Shown here: piece by piece, positions 54,072-64,000 of the stretch
How the letters are laid out: each line of letters starts with the position of its first letter
How positions within the stretch are numbered: position 1 is the first letter of the stretch
Source: Termitomyces sp. T153
Lineage: Eukaryota; Basidiomycota; Agaricomycetes; Agaricales; Lyophyllaceae
Reading direction: 5' to 3'
Length of the DNA: 64,000 nt
Assembly (NCBI GenBank): GCA_018296165.2
Contig: JACKQL020000064.1
Coordinates: 236,637-300,636 of the forward strand
The notes under the pieces: model-generated
The model's input: only the letters and a program-made list of their open reading frames with translations
Told to the model about the DNA's origin: nothing
The model's database searches: none
Program-made: the position numbers and the translations under genes

Positions 54072-55440
54072 TGTCAGGTTCCGCTGACCTTGGGGGCTCA
54101 GCTGCACTGGGCGAGTCCTTACTAGGTGGGCATGATCCCCTTGCACTGGTGACCAAACACTCAAAAAAGTTCTGGGCACTGATGGCTTGTGCAGATAGTC
54201 AGTGGGGTGTGATCTGGACAGATCTGGGGAGGTCCAGAGGAGTCGGATTGCAAGGAAACAGGACGGGCTTGGCAGGGTTCAGGCAGAAGACCATAGGGGA
54301 GATTTGCAGAAGTGAAGGAGTAGGCAGCTAGGTGATCAATGGGAGCAGAGCCAGGATTTGATGGGAGATCAATTGGAGTTGATGGAGTCTGGGACCAAGC
54401 AAAGAGCAAGGTTCAGACCTGGTGAAGGAGTGTCGGGGTTCATAATTGTAACTGCAGAGTTTGTGAGGTTGTTAGGGTTGATGAAGACTTGGGCACTATG
54501 GTTGGACGGAGTCACCAAGACAGCATCAGATGAAATAGAATGGAGTCAATATGGAACAAGAGTAGATTCGAGTGGAGATATGAAACGATAACGAGAATGA
54601 TAACAAAATGGAGACAAGACAAGACCGGGAGACTGGGATAAGACCAGGAGACTGAGATAAGACCGGGAGACTGAGATAAGAAAACAAGACACAAAACACA
54701 AAACACGAGAAGGAAACAATCAGACCATAGGTAACGTTAAGCAATATCAAGACTAGAGTACGAAGAGCTACTCGACGGCTTATATACTGACTACTGGAGA
54801 ACTTCGGGGTACGTTGGCTGGGGCGGCGGGGCTTGGCGGAGCTTGACGGAGTGGGCAGGTGTTGGTTGTGATCGAGGATCAGGCTGCGCTGATACTTTGA
54901 TGGGATCATTGGGGAACGCGGATTGCCCTGAGGTTGTCATGATACTCCGGAATGGGTCAGAGGAACCAGGGTGTTGAGTTGATGATGGGTGGCGAAGATC
55001 GGGAACAGCAGGGATGGTTCTTGGGGTTTGGGAGATCCAGGGTAAGTGTCAGTGGCTGCAGGGAAGGCGTCGAAGTTGGCTAGGGGGCTGTCAGAGTCAG
55101 CTGGGGAGGCGTTGGAGTTAGCTGGGGAGGCATTGGAGTTAGCTGGGGAGGCGTCGGAGTTAGCTGAGGAGGCGTCAGAGTTAGCTGGGGAGGCATTGGA
55201 GTTAGCCGGGGAGGCATTGGAGTTAGCCAGGGAGGCGTCGGAGTTAGCCGGGGAGGCATCGGAGTTAGCCGGGGAGGCGTCGGAGTTAGCCAGGGTTGCG
55301 TCAGAGTTAGCCAGGGTTGCATCGGGGCTAACCAAAATAGGCGCGGGGCATGGGTGGCAGTTCGGCGGAGCGTCAGGGGTTATTGGGGAATCGGGGGGTT
55401 GCTGGACGATGTGCGGGGGTCCAGGGGACGGGTCGTGACA
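54072..55440 (-). repeat. Solo family-L LTR nested in the L5 LTR, GGGGT target duplication
   Basis: 1369 bp, TGTCAGGTTCCGCTGACC...GGGTCGTGACA. GGGGT at 54067-54071 and 55441-55445 is a perfect 5-bp duplication. It retains many CpGs, unlike the LTR it sits in, so it is recent. It includes an expanded 21-bp minisatellite. Confidence 0.9.
55065..55330 (-). repeat. 21-bp minisatellite in the solo LTR
   Basis: About 12-13 units of GTTAGCTGGGGAGGCGTCGGA-like sequence. On the minus strand they stay in one open frame, as 7-residue repeats of the DASPANS type. Other family-L LTRs have only two to four such units. Confidence 0.9.
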
Positions 55441-55465
55441 GGGGTCTAGGAAGCAGGTCATGACA

Positions 55466-55479
55466 TTACCCCCTCTTTA
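55466..55479 (-). promoter_or_regulatory. Polypurine tract of L5
   Basis: Minus strand TAAAGAGGGGGTAA adjoins the LTR end at 55465. Confidence 0.6.
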
Positions 55480-55680
55480 GCATCAAGACCCTCATGACAT
55501 GGGGTGCAAGTTGGGGATTGGCAGGGGCATGGGAATTAAAGCCAAGTAATATTGATCAGACCATAGTGAGTGGTAGTGGTGTGGGGAATGAAGTCAAAGC
55601 ATGGCTGCTGTTTGTCAGGGGGTTCTTTCCAAGTCATTAAAAAGAGTCAGACATACCTCAGAGTTCTCAAACTCTTTACC

Positions 55681-57300
55681 ATATCTTCTCCCACTCTATC
55701 CTCAGCATTGTTAGCATCATCTTCAGCATCTCCCACCCCTTCTTCCTCAGGGGAGTCCAAATTCCATTGTGGCTGCAGATGGGTGGAGGCCATGTATTGA
55801 AGTTAAAAGTGTGGTCTTGTTTTTTCTGTGCTCCAGAGTCACTAATATATTGACACAATTATCTGCAGCAGTGGCTGGCCCATCAGGAGTTTTGTCTCTT
55901 GGTGGAGCTCCACTGGAATCAGCCCCAGCATTGGTTGGTCATTTGTCAAGGCCTAACTTTGATCCCAGAGACATTCAGGTTGTTCTAGAGGTGTTGTGGG
56001 TTCTTTAGGCAGAGGTGACCCCAAAGAGGTTTGCAGAGGCAGTGGGGCAAGCATTGGGTCCCCCAATCCTGGAGTGGTGCCAAGCAGAGGCTCCAATGAG
56101 TATCCAGTGTTGTTGTGCCAGGTGTCAAACTAATTCAATTTGTAGTGCACCCTTTGTGCTTGCTGCAGGGAGCACTGTAGATTCAAGAAGCCAGTGCAGG
56201 GCTCCTGCTGGGACACCTTGGTATGCATCTGATGTTGTTCAAGGCACAAGAAGTGCCCAATCTCACTGAGTTGGCATGTGGCCTGTGCATTGGAGGAGCA
56301 GAGGTGGGATGTGGTGTGGGTGGCAGAGCAGATGCTCAAGGGGTGCAAGAGGAGGGTGTCAGGTTGTGGGTCCAGAATGGAGGGCAGAGGCAGTGCAGGG
56401 TGGTCTGCAATGAAGGTAGGACTCCTGCAGGGTGGGCAAAGGGAGGCAGCCTTGACATTGTGCAACAAGGGCAAGTGGCAAGCATCTTCTGCACTGGATG
56501 CAGGGCCTAGTAAGCAGCTGCCAGAGGAGGAGTCCATGGCAGGCCCCCTGGAGCCACATGTGTATTTCCCAGAGATGAGGGCCCTAGTAGAGGGTTCTGG
56601 TGGGGCCTTTGGTCCTTCCTCCATAGTTCCCAAGGCATTTTGGCAGCAACAAGTGGAAGCACTATCCCAACTGCTGGCATTGTGTGAGGAGGAGGTCCAG
56701 AGAGTTGAGAGGAACCATGATGGAGTCCAGTGGAAATGTGACAAGGTGTGGAGAGACTGAGACCTAGTGCAATGGAAATTGGAGAGGGCCATGCAAATGA
56801 TTACAGAGGAGTCAGTGGAAGTGCAGGGGTTGCTGGAGTGGCTGGGGCAGTTGGAAGCATGGGCAGAGCAGAGGGCACAGATGCAGCAAGGAGCTGCAGA
56901 GGGAGACAGGGCCAGGGCAAAGACAGGGCAACAGCATGAGGAGTGGTTGGCCAACAAGGTGGCCTTGGGGCAATGGGGAGTGCTTCATACATCATTTTGT
57001 TTTTTCCATTTCCTGCTGTGCTGACATAATCTGGCAGACTGGGTCAGAGAGCACAGGATTCTCCTTGACAGAGAGTTGGCTGTGCTTGGGTCTATTCACA
57101 ATGGGCTGTCATGGATGCCCAGAGATTTTCTACTGGAGTTGGAGCAGGGAGTGGGGCAGATGGGGCATTTACTGGTGGAGCACCAATAGAGGACAACAGC
57201 AGATCCTGAGGTGTAATGGGAGGTGGCCATGGATGTTAGAAAGTCCCTCCCAAGTCACCCCAACATTTTGGCAGTGGTGGTGGCTCAGATGGAGGCAGGG
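55681..57300 (+). pseudogene. Antisense cargo gene of L5, 3'-truncated
   Basis: The start ATG is ATA at 55681 (ATATCTTCTCCC replaces ATGTCTTCT). The middle exon reads TNILTQLSAAVAGPSGVLSL. Intron 56096-56145 has a damaged donor (ATGAGT), an ACTAAT branch and a TTGTAG acceptor (50 bp). Joining gives CX2C-X6-C-X15-C-X-stop-C-X6-C: the spacing is kept but a TGA lies within the fifth-cysteine pair. The coiled coil follows at 56278-56760 (RALVEGSGGAF...QQQVEALSQLLALCEEEVQR), then ESVEVQGLLEWLGQLEAWAE. The last exon (WVREHRILL-like, 57040-57290) ends at a deletion junction near 57300. Confidence 0.65.
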
Positions 57301-57349
57301 GTTACACCCACTAATGCCATCTGTGTTTACTTGTCTCAGGAGTCCTGGG

Positions 57350-60240
57350 GCTTGGTGGGGTGTTGTTGATGAAAGTACTGGAGTTTGGTGGGGGCTCCAT
57401 TGAGGTTCATTCAGGGTTCCCAAGTGTTGTCCTCAGGCCCATAGCCCTTCCACTGGACCAAATATTGAGGCCAGCTGCAGACCAAGCAGGAGTCAAAAAT
57501 CTAGTTGACTTTGTAGTGGTATTTGTCCTTGACTTTGATGAGGGGTGGTTGACTGGGGCATTGTCCAGGAAATGAGTCCAGAGCATATTTTTTGAGGAGG
57601 TGCATGTGGAAGATGGGGTAGAGGCCCTTCAGGCCTGGGAGTAGGTCAAGCCTGTAGGCATGCATTGAGACCTTCTGGAGAATCTTAAAGGAGCCAAGTC
57701 ACTCATGGTTGAGTTTGATAGAGGGCCTCTGGGTCTTGAGGTTTTGCCAATTGAGCCAAACCAAGGTGTCAGGGGCCAGTCAGGGGTAGGGTCTTGTTAG
57801 GCATCAGCATGTTTGGAGTATGCTTGATTGGCAGTGTCAATTTCATTCTGGAGAAACTGGTGGAGGGATCAAAGGTCCTTAGCAACTTTGTGGGTAACAT
57901 GGAAGGGAATATCTTTGAGGAATAGTGTGAGTTGGGGGTTATAGCCCTTGTTGGTGTAGAAAGGGGAAACTTCAGTGGCAGAATGAGGCATGTTGTTGTA
58001 AGTAAACTTGGCAAGGAGGAGTTCTGCATGCCAGTTGTTCTGTAAATAGTTAATATAGAGACAGAGATACTATTCCAATGTCTGGTTTACTCATTCTGTT
58101 TGTCCATCAGTCTCTGGATGGTAGGTGGTCAAGAGGCTGGTCTTTATTTCAAGCACCTTGCATAGCAATGTCCAGAAACAGGAGACAAATAGGGGCCTGC
58201 AGTCAGAGATAATGCTGTCCAGGAGTCCATGCTTGGAGAACACATGTTCAAGGAATAGTTTGGCAAACTCTGGGGCATTGTTGGTGGTGTGGCAGGGGAT
58301 GAAGAGGGCTTGCTTGGTGAGGTAGCAGACAACAATGAGGATTGCATCAAAGCCTTTAGAGTTGGGGAGCTTGACAATGTGGTCCATTGAGATTGAGGAC
58401 CAAGGGCAGTGACCAATGGGGAGGGGCTTCAGCTGTCCATGAGGGCAGTGGTGGAGTACTTTGGCTCAGAGGCAAGGTTTGCAGGCCCTTACATATCATG
58501 TGATATCCTTCTTCATTTCTGGCCAAAAGTAAGTCTGGGAGATAAGCTGGAAAGTCTTACAAATTCCTGGATGCCTGCAGAGTTTGTGGTTGTGGTGCTG
58601 CCAGAGTATGTTGAGACAAATGTACTTGTGATCTGGAGCATAGATTTGTCTACTCTGGAGCAGGAGGCAGAAGTCTGGAGACAGCATGAAAGGGTTGTTG
58701 GCATTTGACTAGTTGGCAGAGCTATTGTGCAAGTTGTGCTGGGTGAAGAAGGAATCTGAAGGTGAGTTTCTGATTTGGTGGAGGATTCCTTCTTTGATCA
58801 TAATCAGCATGGCATGCAAATTCTCAGGGGGGATTACCACTTGATAATTGAATGCATTCTGCTCAGCTTCAAACAACTTCTTTGGATACACATCAGACCT
58901 CCAAGTGAGTGTATCAGGCTTTGCACTAAGTTGCCTGGGGCAGTAGTGAATGGTGAAGTCATACTCCAAGAGGGTTTCAGACCAACAAGCTTGATGATAG
59001 CTGAGCTGTTTTGTGGTCATGAAGTACTGCAAATTGTTATGGTTAGAGTAGACTTGAATGCAGTGTGGAGATCCTTCAAGGCAGGCCCTCTACTGGCAGA
59101 AGGCTTCAATGATCATGAGGAGTTCTTTATCATAGATATCATAGTTGAGCTCTGCAGGGATCATCAAAGAAGTGTAAAAGGCAATGGGGTGGAGATCCTT
59201 GCCTCTGGAGTCCAGCTGGGAGAGTATTCTGGCAATGGCATAGTCAGAGGCATTGCATTCAAGTACAATTAGCAGGAAGGGGTCAAAGTGATGGAGGATT
59301 GGAGCAGAGGTGAAGGCCTTCTTGAGGAGGAGGAACATGCTTTGGCACTTGCTGTCCCAGTCCCAAGGGGTGTCCTTCCACATGAGTCAGTTAAGGAGTT
59401 TGGTGATTCTAGAGTAGTTGTTGATGAATCAGCAATAAAAGTTAGTGAACTCCAGAAACAACTGTACCTTCTTGACATTCCACAGTGGGGGCCAGTTGAG
59501 TATGGCTTTAACCTTGGCAGGGTCCATATGTATGCCATTGGAGGTGACAATAACTCCAAGGTATTTAACCTCCATCATATGGAAAGAGCATTTGTTGGGT
59601 TTGGCATGAAAGTGGTATTCTTGGAGTCATTCTAGAACATGGCAGATGTGCTCCAGATGCTCCTCCAGTGAATTCAAGTAGATCAGGATGTTGTCCAGGT
59701 ATACAATAACAAAGACATTGTTCATGTTGTGGAAGATATTGTTCATGAAGTACTGGAAAGTAGTGGGGGAGTTAGTCATTCCAAAGGGCATTACTAGGTA
59801 CTCAAAAGAGGCTATAGCAGGTGTGAAAGGCAGTCTTCCATTCATGTCCCAGAGCAATCCAGACATTGTTGTAGCCAGAGTGGAGGTCTATTTTTGTGTA
59901 GATCTTGGCACTACAGAGGTGGTCAACAAGGTCTCCAATCAAGGGGAGAGGATGCAAGTTCTTTTTAATGACTTCATTGAGTCCCCAGTAATTAACACAA
60001 AGTCTGAGTGATCTATCCTTTTCCTTGGTGAATAGGACCAGAGCACTGGCAGTGGAGATTAACAGCCAGATAAAGCCTTTGCCAAGCATGTTGTCAAGGT
60101 AATCCTTCAGGGCCCAGAGTTTGATCTTGGACATATTGTAGATTTTGCCAAATGGGGAGAAGGTGCCTTCTTTGAGATTGATCTTGTGGTTGTAGGAACA
60201 ATGTGGAGCAAGTTCTTTTGCACTCCCTTCAGAGAATATG
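57350..60240 (-). pseudogene. L5 RT, RNase H, integrase, chromodomain
   Basis: Right to left. [62 protein letters not shown], and IVYLDNILIYL (YLDD to YLDN) near 59705. RNase H: YDIYDKELLMIIEAFCQ and LLEYDFTIHYCPRQLSAKPD. Zinc module: QHHNHKLCRHPGICKTFQLI. Integrase: MDHIVKLPNSKGFDAILIVV, then IISDCRPLFVSCFW with the second Asp kept, then YHPETDGQTE. The chromodomain near 57400-57570 has the [23 protein letters not shown] block. Frames break at about 59270 and 58090. Confidence 0.85.
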
Positions 60241-60769
60241 TCAGCAAATTCATGATATTCCAGAGGAACTACTTTATATAGGATCTGTTCCTCTGTTTTG
60301 CATTCCAGCAGGGTAGTTTCTGCACAGAGGTATTCTTCTAGCAGGGCTGGTGTGATCTGCAGTTGGAAGGTGGGGGTGCCATCTTGTAGAATGTATGCAA
60401 AGAGAATGGTGCCAACAATTTTGATGTTGAGGTCTCTGGGATTGACAGAAGTGGGCAATGAGGTGGCTGTGGCTGGATCTGGAGCAGTGGCAGGGTTGTT
60501 TGGAGGGGTTGGGCATTGTTGGTTGGAGTACTGCTAGCTTTTGTATCAACTCCAGAGTATGTTGGGGGGCAGCTGTCATGGTTTACTCAAGGGTGACTGA
60601 GGTGGAGGTGCATTGTCTTCACTTTTTTAACTGCCATTAAGAGTTGAAGGGCTTTAGGTTGCTCCAGAGGTGCTGGCATTGGGGTCAGAGATGTTGGAGT
60701 CTGAGATGGACTGGAGGTGGAGGGGGATGGCAGCTGCTAGACTTGCTTTGAGGCTGGGGAATTGCATGG

Positions 60770-61560
60770 TGAGGTTCTTCCAGTTGATGTCAGGGTTGAT
60801 GTCCTGCAGCCAGGAAAGTCCAAGCACAATCAGAGTCAATGAGGGGAGCTGAGTAATAAAAAGCTGAGCCTGGAACTTTAAGTTGTTGTCAAGGGTGAGG
60901 GTGTTGTCATGGTATTGAGTGATTTTTATTGTGGTGGGGCCTCCATTAAAGAGTTGGAGCTTGAGGGGTTTGTTGAGGTCATTGTGTCAGAGGTCAAGCT
61001 GGCTGCTAACAAATGTGCCAGAGGTGCCACTGTCAACAAGAGTAGGGAGAACCACTGGTGAGCCATCAAGTTGGACATTGATGACAAATGACTATGCAGA
61101 CCTTGAGCAAAGCTGCAGGAGAGTCTGGAGTTTGTCAGTTGTACCTTTGGGGTTCTTAGAGGGGAGTGAGACATTGAAGGGTACTGGTCCAGAGTCAATT
61201 GGGTTTGTTCCAGTCAAGGTGGAGAGTGAGACTGGACTAGTCAATGTGGGGGTTGGTGAAGCAGAGCCATGAGAAGCCTAGGACAATGTGGGTAAAGGGG
61301 TGTAGTTGAGTGACAAGTAGTTGGAGGTCTTGGCATTGTCCATTGGCAAAGGTCACAGTTGTCTCCATGCAGTGTGTGATATCCCTGGTAAAGGTGAGGT
61401 TGCCATTAAAGAGTTTGAAGAGGATTGGAGTGGAGAGACATCAGAGGCATTGGGGAGCAAGCACTGTCAGGGATTCATTGATGAAGTTATTCATGGTGCC
61501 ACTGTCAACCAGTGTGGGAACAAGGTTGTTAGAAAAGAGGAGGGTAGTGCAGAGGGGGAG
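60770..61560 (-). pseudogene. L5 tandem retropepsin-like domains, both with DSG
   Basis: PR1: VPTLVDSGTMNNFINESLTV (DSG codons 61498-61506). PR2: a second LVDSG followed by TSGTF (codons 61026-61034), then LTLIVLGLSWLQDINPDINW towards 60780. The spacing between the two Asp codons is 472 bp, against 471 in L4, so one indel separates the frames. Keeping DSG twice shows that the duplication is ancestral to L4 and L5 and that PR2 was once a full active site. Confidence 0.75.
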
Positions 61561-61726
61561 GTTAGTGGAGGAGTCAGAAGGGAGGTGGGCTGGGAAGTTG
61601 TCTGGAGTGAGTATCATGGTGCAGAGGAGTGTGGCTGGGGTGGAGAAGACATTGGGATCTGGTCCATAGTCTAGTGCATTTTCAAGACCTAAATTGTTGA
61701 CTTGTTTTCTATAAACTGATATTTGC

Positions 61727-62868
61727 TCTCAGGTTCTACTGACCATGGGGGCTCAGCTACACTGGGCAAGTCCTTACTAGGCAGATGTGATTCCCTGCAC
61801 TGACAACCAGGCATTCAGAGGTGTTCCAAACATTGTGGACTTTTGAGGATAGTTAGTGGAGATTGGTCCGAGCAAGTCTGGGGAGGTTTGGAGGAGTAGA
61901 GGATGAGTTGCGGGGACAGGGGATGGGCTTGGCGGGGTTCAAGCATAGGTCCATGTGTGAGTATTGCAGGTGTGGAGGAGGTGGAGGCTACACAGATGAC
62001 AGGAGCAGAGCCGGAGTTCTGACAGGGGATCAACAGGGGTTGATGGGGTTCAGAGCCAAGCATGTAGCAGGGTCTGGGGTTGGTAAAGAGTGTCGGAGGT
62101 TTGTAATCATAACTGCGGAGTTTGTGAGGACATTATGGTCAAGAGGACTTGAACATAATAGACAGAATCAAACAAGACAAGACAGAGTCAAACAAAATGA
62201 GACAAAGACAAGACAAGAATGAGAATAGATTCAGGCAGAGACACGGAACAATAACAAAAAGATAACAGAATAGAGACGAGATAAGACTGGGAGACTGAGA
62301 ATAAGGAAAACAAGACACGGAACACAAAACACAAGAAGAACAATCAGAAACACATCAGGTAAGGCAGGTAGGTAGGTAAGTAATCTCAAGACTAGAGTAC
62401 AAGGAGCTACTCTATGTCTTATATACTGACTACTGAAGAGCTCTGGGGATGTCAGCTGTGGTGGCAGGGCTTGGTGGAGCTCGACAGAGTCAACGGGTGT
62501 CAGTTATGACCAGAGGGTGGGCTGTGTTGATATGTTGATGGGATCAATTGTGATGTGGTCCGTTCCAAGGTTGTCATGATACCCCAGGGTAAGTCAGGGG
62601 AGCCAGGGTGTCAAGTTGATGACGTGTAATGGGGTCAGGCACAGCGGGGGAGTGGTCCCAGGGGCTCAGGAAGTCCAGGGGAAGCACCAGCAGCTGTGGG
62701 GAAGATGTTGGAGTTGGCCAGGGGGCCATTGGAGTTAGCCGAGAATGCGTCGGAGTTAGCCAGAGTAGGTGTGGAGTGCTGGGGAAGTTTGATGAAGCAT
62801 TGGGGGAGGTTCCAGGGGGATGGGGGTTTGTTGGGCGATGTACAGGGTCCAGGGAATGGGTTGTGACA
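61727..62868 (-). repeat. Solo family-L LTR in L5, TTTGC target duplication
   Basis: 1142 bp. The plus strand starts TCTCAGG (TGTCAGG with one change) and ends GGGTTGTGACA. TTTGC at 61722-61726 and 62869-62873 is a perfect 5-bp duplication. Contains TAATCTCAAGACT (about 62378-62390) and CTTATATACTGAC, the L2i-type transcript-start variant. Confidence 0.85.
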
Positions 62869-62873
62869 TTTGC

Positions 62874-64000
62874 AGTCTTTCCCATCAATAGTCCATATGG
62901 CACATCCCATCATCTGGCATCTAGAGCAACTACTGATAAAATGTCCCTGCTCACCACATAGGACGCATGTGCCCTCCTTCTATTGTTTCTCCTGAGTTTC
63001 CTCTGGTACATTGATCTAGGGCCTACTTTGAACCTTGTTTGTGCATAGAGCTTCTTGGTTGTCAGCAGCATCTGGAGCATCATCAAGGTCATTGGAATTG
63101 GCATCCTGGGGTTCCAGGGTCTCATGGAGGTTGGCAGCATTGAGTTGGGCAGGGGAGCACTGTTCTGGGGGTCAATTGGCACTGGAAGGTCCTTGGCCTG
63201 GAGGGAAACAGGGTGCAGAGTTAGCAGGGTTGGTGAGGATTGGGGGTTGGTTGCTGTTAGTTGCTCTGGCCTGCCAGTTGGTATTGCCAGAGGTGTTTCA
63301 TATGGTCTGTGGTGCTGTGTTCTTGCTCCAGTCTTTCCAGTAACATTGGTTGATCTGGGTAATGAGTGCTTTGTATCCATTGTATATAGTTTGCTTGGGT
63401 GTGAGGCAGAGGATGTCCTTGATTTGTTGAAGCAGGGTGTAATGGAGGGCAAATCAGAGGGCATTGTAATTCTATTCTGGTTTGTAGGCCTCCCATTTGA
63501 ATTATATGATGAAGGTTGTGAAGCATTTGTTGTCACACATTTGGAGATTGAAGAGATTCTCCTCTGCTTCTACTATAGTATCAAAGACACTAAACTTACT
63601 GGAGAATTCCTGGGTGAAAGCAAGCCAACTAGAGAGCATGGGGTTGTTGGGGTCAAACTGGAGTAGCACCATGTAGTGGTCAAAGGTGATACCCTGCAAA
63701 TATAATGCAGCAAAGGCTACTTGTGAGCTCTTGAGCTGGAAAGTAATAGGCTTAGCTTGGAACATGGTTAGGCACTGTGTTAGGAAGATTCTCCACTTCT
63801 GGGGGTTGTGACCAGTAAAGAGTTTGGGCTTTTGAATGTCAAGCTTTCCTTCCTGAGCCAGCATGTTGCAAGTGTTGTCCTGGGGATTCTGAGTTCAGGG
63901 TGAGGGTCCGGCATTGTAGTAATAGTAGTAATTGTTCCTGTTTCCATGCTGAGGAAGAAAGTTGTCCATGGCTGAGCCCCATCCTCTAGGAGGTCTGCAC
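62874..64000 (-). pseudogene. L5 gag (N-terminus outside window)
   Basis: The zinc knuckle CVLCGEQGHFISSC (CX2CX4HX4C) is at about 62970-62920. Upstream, the helical gag domain at 63502-63864 is open: KPKLFTGHNPQKWRIFLTQC, LKSSQVAFAALYLQGITFDH, SWLAFTQEFSSKFSVFDTIV, EAEENLFNLQM. It continues past the window edge. Stops (for example at KQXKEGTCVLC) make it a pseudogene. Confidence 0.85.

Larger units (their letters stand above)
53047..55465 (-). repeat. 3' LTR of L5, split by a solo LTR
   Basis: The plus strand begins CATCAGGTTCTGC (TGTCAGG with two changes) at 53047 and is interrupted at 54071. It resumes at 55446 for the last 20 bp, ending TCATGACA at 55465. Without the insertion it is ~1045 bp. 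It contains TAATATCAAGAC and CTTATATACTGACTA around 53600-53655. Confidence 0.8.
53047..64000 (-). mobile_element. L5: family-L chromovirus with two nested solo LTRs (5' end outside window)
   Basis: Plus-strand order: 3' LTR (53047-54071 plus 55446-55465), polypurine tract, antisense cargo gene (55681-57300), pol on the minus strand (57350-61726), nested solo LTR (61727-62868), gag (62874 onward). It has the same architecture as L4. A deletion at about 57300 removes the cargo gene's 3' end and the intergenic spacer. Confidence 0.85.

Noticed and set aside
54937..55461. 174-codon ORF with DASPANS repeats as a candidate surface or structural protein
   Set aside because: It lies entirely inside a solo LTR and owes its length to the 21-bp minisatellite; no promoter or conserved start is visible.

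Overview
The window reads as a fungal genome, most likely an Agaricomycete (mushroom-forming basidiomycete). The signs are spliceosomal introns of about 47-54 bp with CTAAC/CTAAT-like branch sites, chromodomain Ty3/Gypsy elements of the Tf1/sushi type, remnants of a KDZ (CxC2-type) transposase gene, and a single protein-kinase-like host gene. No bacterial operon, rRNA, tRNA or CRISPR array is visible. I estimate over 90% of the window is transposon sequence. Most of it is nearly free of CpG dinucleotides and full of stop codons that fit CGA-to-TGA and G-to-A changes, as expected of old methylated, deaminated repeats.

I use four working family names. Family L is a large chromovirus with a long LTR (about 0.75-1.37 kb). 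Its gag-pol lies on one strand, and an extra intron-containing gene lies on the OTHER strand between pol and the 3' LTR. Copies are L1 (1-1518, + sense), L2 (5522-13548, -), L2i (7470-10080, - , internally deleted), L3 (17033-26371, -), L4 (30826-41737, -, complete with both LTRs and a CTGCC target duplication) and L5 (53047 to beyond 64000, -). Solo or partial L LTRs also occur. Family S is a chromovirus with a short (~350 bp) LTR: S1 (1519-5468, -), S2 (28682-46950, +, split by L4) and S3 (46951-51330, +). Family T is a 1.85-kb non-autonomous element (19112-20965). Family H is a TGAT...ATCA LTR (26997-28151, plus a 111-bp derivative at 49840-49950).

Layout: 1-13.5 kb holds L1, S1 and L2 (L2 interrupted by L2i). 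13.97-16.34 kb is a CpG-containing island with an intact kinase-like gene and a duplicated fragment of its 3' end. 16.65-16.93 kb is a KDZ tail. 17.0-26.4 kb is L3, split by T1. 26.4-28.2 kb holds an unrecognised gene fragment and H1. 28.2-51.3 kb holds S2 and S3, with L4 nested in S2. 52.2-53.0 kb is the N-terminal part of a KDZ protein. 53.0-64.0 kb is L5 with two nested solo LTRs.

Three observations stand out. (i) Five of five testable family-L copies carry the same antisense cargo gene, with a conserved 47-50 bp intron and a cysteine pattern close to the fungal Zn2Cys6 cluster. (ii) In families L, T and S the start of the predicted LTR transcript is exactly complementary to the primer-binding site just inside the 5' LTR. 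Compensatory changes between copies point to Tf1-like self-priming rather than tRNA priming. (iii) The family-L polyprotein contains two retropepsin-like domains in tandem, 157 codons apart.
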